Part shown: positions 6,114 to 6,420 of the stretch, one piece after another
Layout of the letters: each line of letters begins with the position of its first letter
Position numbering within the stretch: the stretch's first letter is position 1
From: an uncultured Candidatus Melainabacteria bacterium
Lineage (GTDB): Bacteria; Cyanobacteriota; Vampirovibrionia; Gastranaerophilales; Gastranaerophilaceae
NCBI GenBank assembly: GCA_934675225.1
Contig: CAKUQA010000079.1
Location: 1 to 6,420 of the forward strand
Direction: 5' to 3'
DNA length: 6,420 nt
Program-made: the position numbers and the translations under genes
Notes under the pieces: model-generated
The model's input: only the letters and a program-made list of their open reading frames with translations
What the model was told of the DNA's origin: nothing
Database searches by the model: none

Positions 6114-6180
6114 TGTCATTACGAGGAGCTGAAAGTTTCATATAATGATCAAGTGATTATGATTGCGACGTAGTAATCTC
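6114..6180. repeat. Palindromic dispersed-repeat-like element (non-coding)
   Basis: The ends read TGTCATTACGAGGAGC (6114-6129) and GCGACGTAGTAATCTC (6165-6180). ATTAC (6118-6122) is the reverse complement of GTAAT (6173-6177), and TCAT...AAT (6138-6146) pairs imperfectly with ATTATGA (6156-6162), so the whole can fold as a bulged hairpin. From memory, the ends resemble a widespread intergenic repeat of the form GTCATTGCGAGGAGC...GCGACG.AGCAATCTC found in many unrelated bacterial genomes. A single copy is in this window, so dispersal cannot be shown here. It lies between a terminator and the bioD ribosome site and contains a TATAAT (6141-6146) that could act as a -10 for bioD. Confidence 0.6.
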
Positions 6181-6202
6181 ATTAAAGTTTTTGGAGGAGA
6201 TA

Positions 6203-6420
6203 ATGACTAAAGCGATATTTGTAACAGCAACCGGTACTGATGTAGGAAAAACTTATATTGCAGCTCTTATTGTGAAAAAATTGAGAGAATTGGGATATAA
6301 TTGCGGATATTTTAAACCGGCTTTAAGTGGAGCAATAGAGGATGGAAATTCCCTTATAGCAGGAGATTGTGACTTTGTGCTTAAAACTTCGGGAATAAAT
6401 AAAAATCCATTGGATTATGT
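6203..6420 (+). CDS. bioD: Dethiobiotin synthetase, N-terminal 72 residues (3' end beyond window)
   Basis: ATP-dependent cytosolic enzyme that closes the ureido ring of 7,8-diaminopelargonate with CO2 to give dethiobiotin, the step before biotin synthase. The start MTKAIFVTATGTDVGKT carries the P-loop GTDVGKT (11-17, Lys16). FKPALSG (37-43) supplies the conserved Lys38 and Ser42 of the substrate site. The GAIEDGNSLIAGDCDFV stretch following it resembles the KxALSGA-type BioD I associate with Firmicutes, in contrast with the KPVQTG of E. coli. A strong GGAGG (6193-6197) is 5 nt before the ATG at 6203. Families are about 220-240 aa, so about two thirds is missing at the right edge. No other biotin gene is in view, and no BirA-like operator was recognised upstream. 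Confidence 0.95.
   Translation, partial: MTKAIFVTATGTDVGKTYIAALIVKKLRELGYNCGYFKPALSGAIEDGNSLIAGDCDFVLKTSGINKNPLDY

Noticed and set aside
6108..6202. Possible biotin-responsive control (BirA operator or riboswitch) before bioD
   Set aside because: No TTGTAAACC-type BirA half-sites in a spaced inverted repeat were seen, and the hairpin present is better explained as a dispersed repeat.

Overview
The window is AT-rich DNA from a diderm bacterium. It carries a signal-peptide-bearing outer-membrane transporter, a periplasmic Skp/OmpH-type chaperone and a type IV pilin-like protein whose N-terminus (GFTLAETLITLGIIGVVAAL) is of a kind I associate with gut Gastranaerophilales (Vampirovibrionia, 'Melainabacteria'). 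The PurA start also resembles cyanobacterial-lineage enzymes. I infer that lineage at moderate confidence; no rRNA or other marker here proves it.

Layout, left to right. Minus strand: the first 321 codons of purA (cut by the left edge), preceded by a pilin-like gene (1031-1783). A 111-bp divergent intergenic region (1784-1894) separates the pilin from a plus-strand cluster: a 67-aa Cro/C1-type HTH regulator (1895-2098), nth for endonuclease III (2114-2746) and an unrecognised 143-aa basic protein (2772-3203). A perfect 15-bp stem at 3231-3267 serves as a shared terminator between this cluster and the converging ompH/skp gene (3293-3754, minus). A second divergent region (3755-4019) separates ompH from a 663-aa TpsB/ShlB-family Omp85 transporter (4020-6011, plus). 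After its terminator (6075-6107) comes a palindromic dispersed-repeat-like element (about 6114-6180), then the start of bioD (6203 to the right edge).

How the genes relate. purA (AMP synthesis), nth (base excision repair) and bioD (biotin synthesis) are housekeeping genes. The pilin, Skp-like chaperone and TpsB transporter are envelope functions; Skp-type proteins escort unfolded outer-membrane proteins, so its head-to-head position with a beta-barrel gene is functionally sensible. No TpsA exoprotein partner is in the window. No tRNA, rRNA, CRISPR array, transposase or phage gene was seen.

The items most worth a second look are: the HTH regulator, apparently leaderless and sharing its -35 bases with the divergent pilin promoter; the TpsB protein with extra Tyr/Gln-rich N-terminal and C-terminal segments; a Gly-to-Ala change in the PurA GDEGKGK loop; a 12-bp repeat placed next to both divergent ompH/tpsB promoters; and the repeat element before bioD. 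I did not find convincing evidence of a wholly new multi-gene system.
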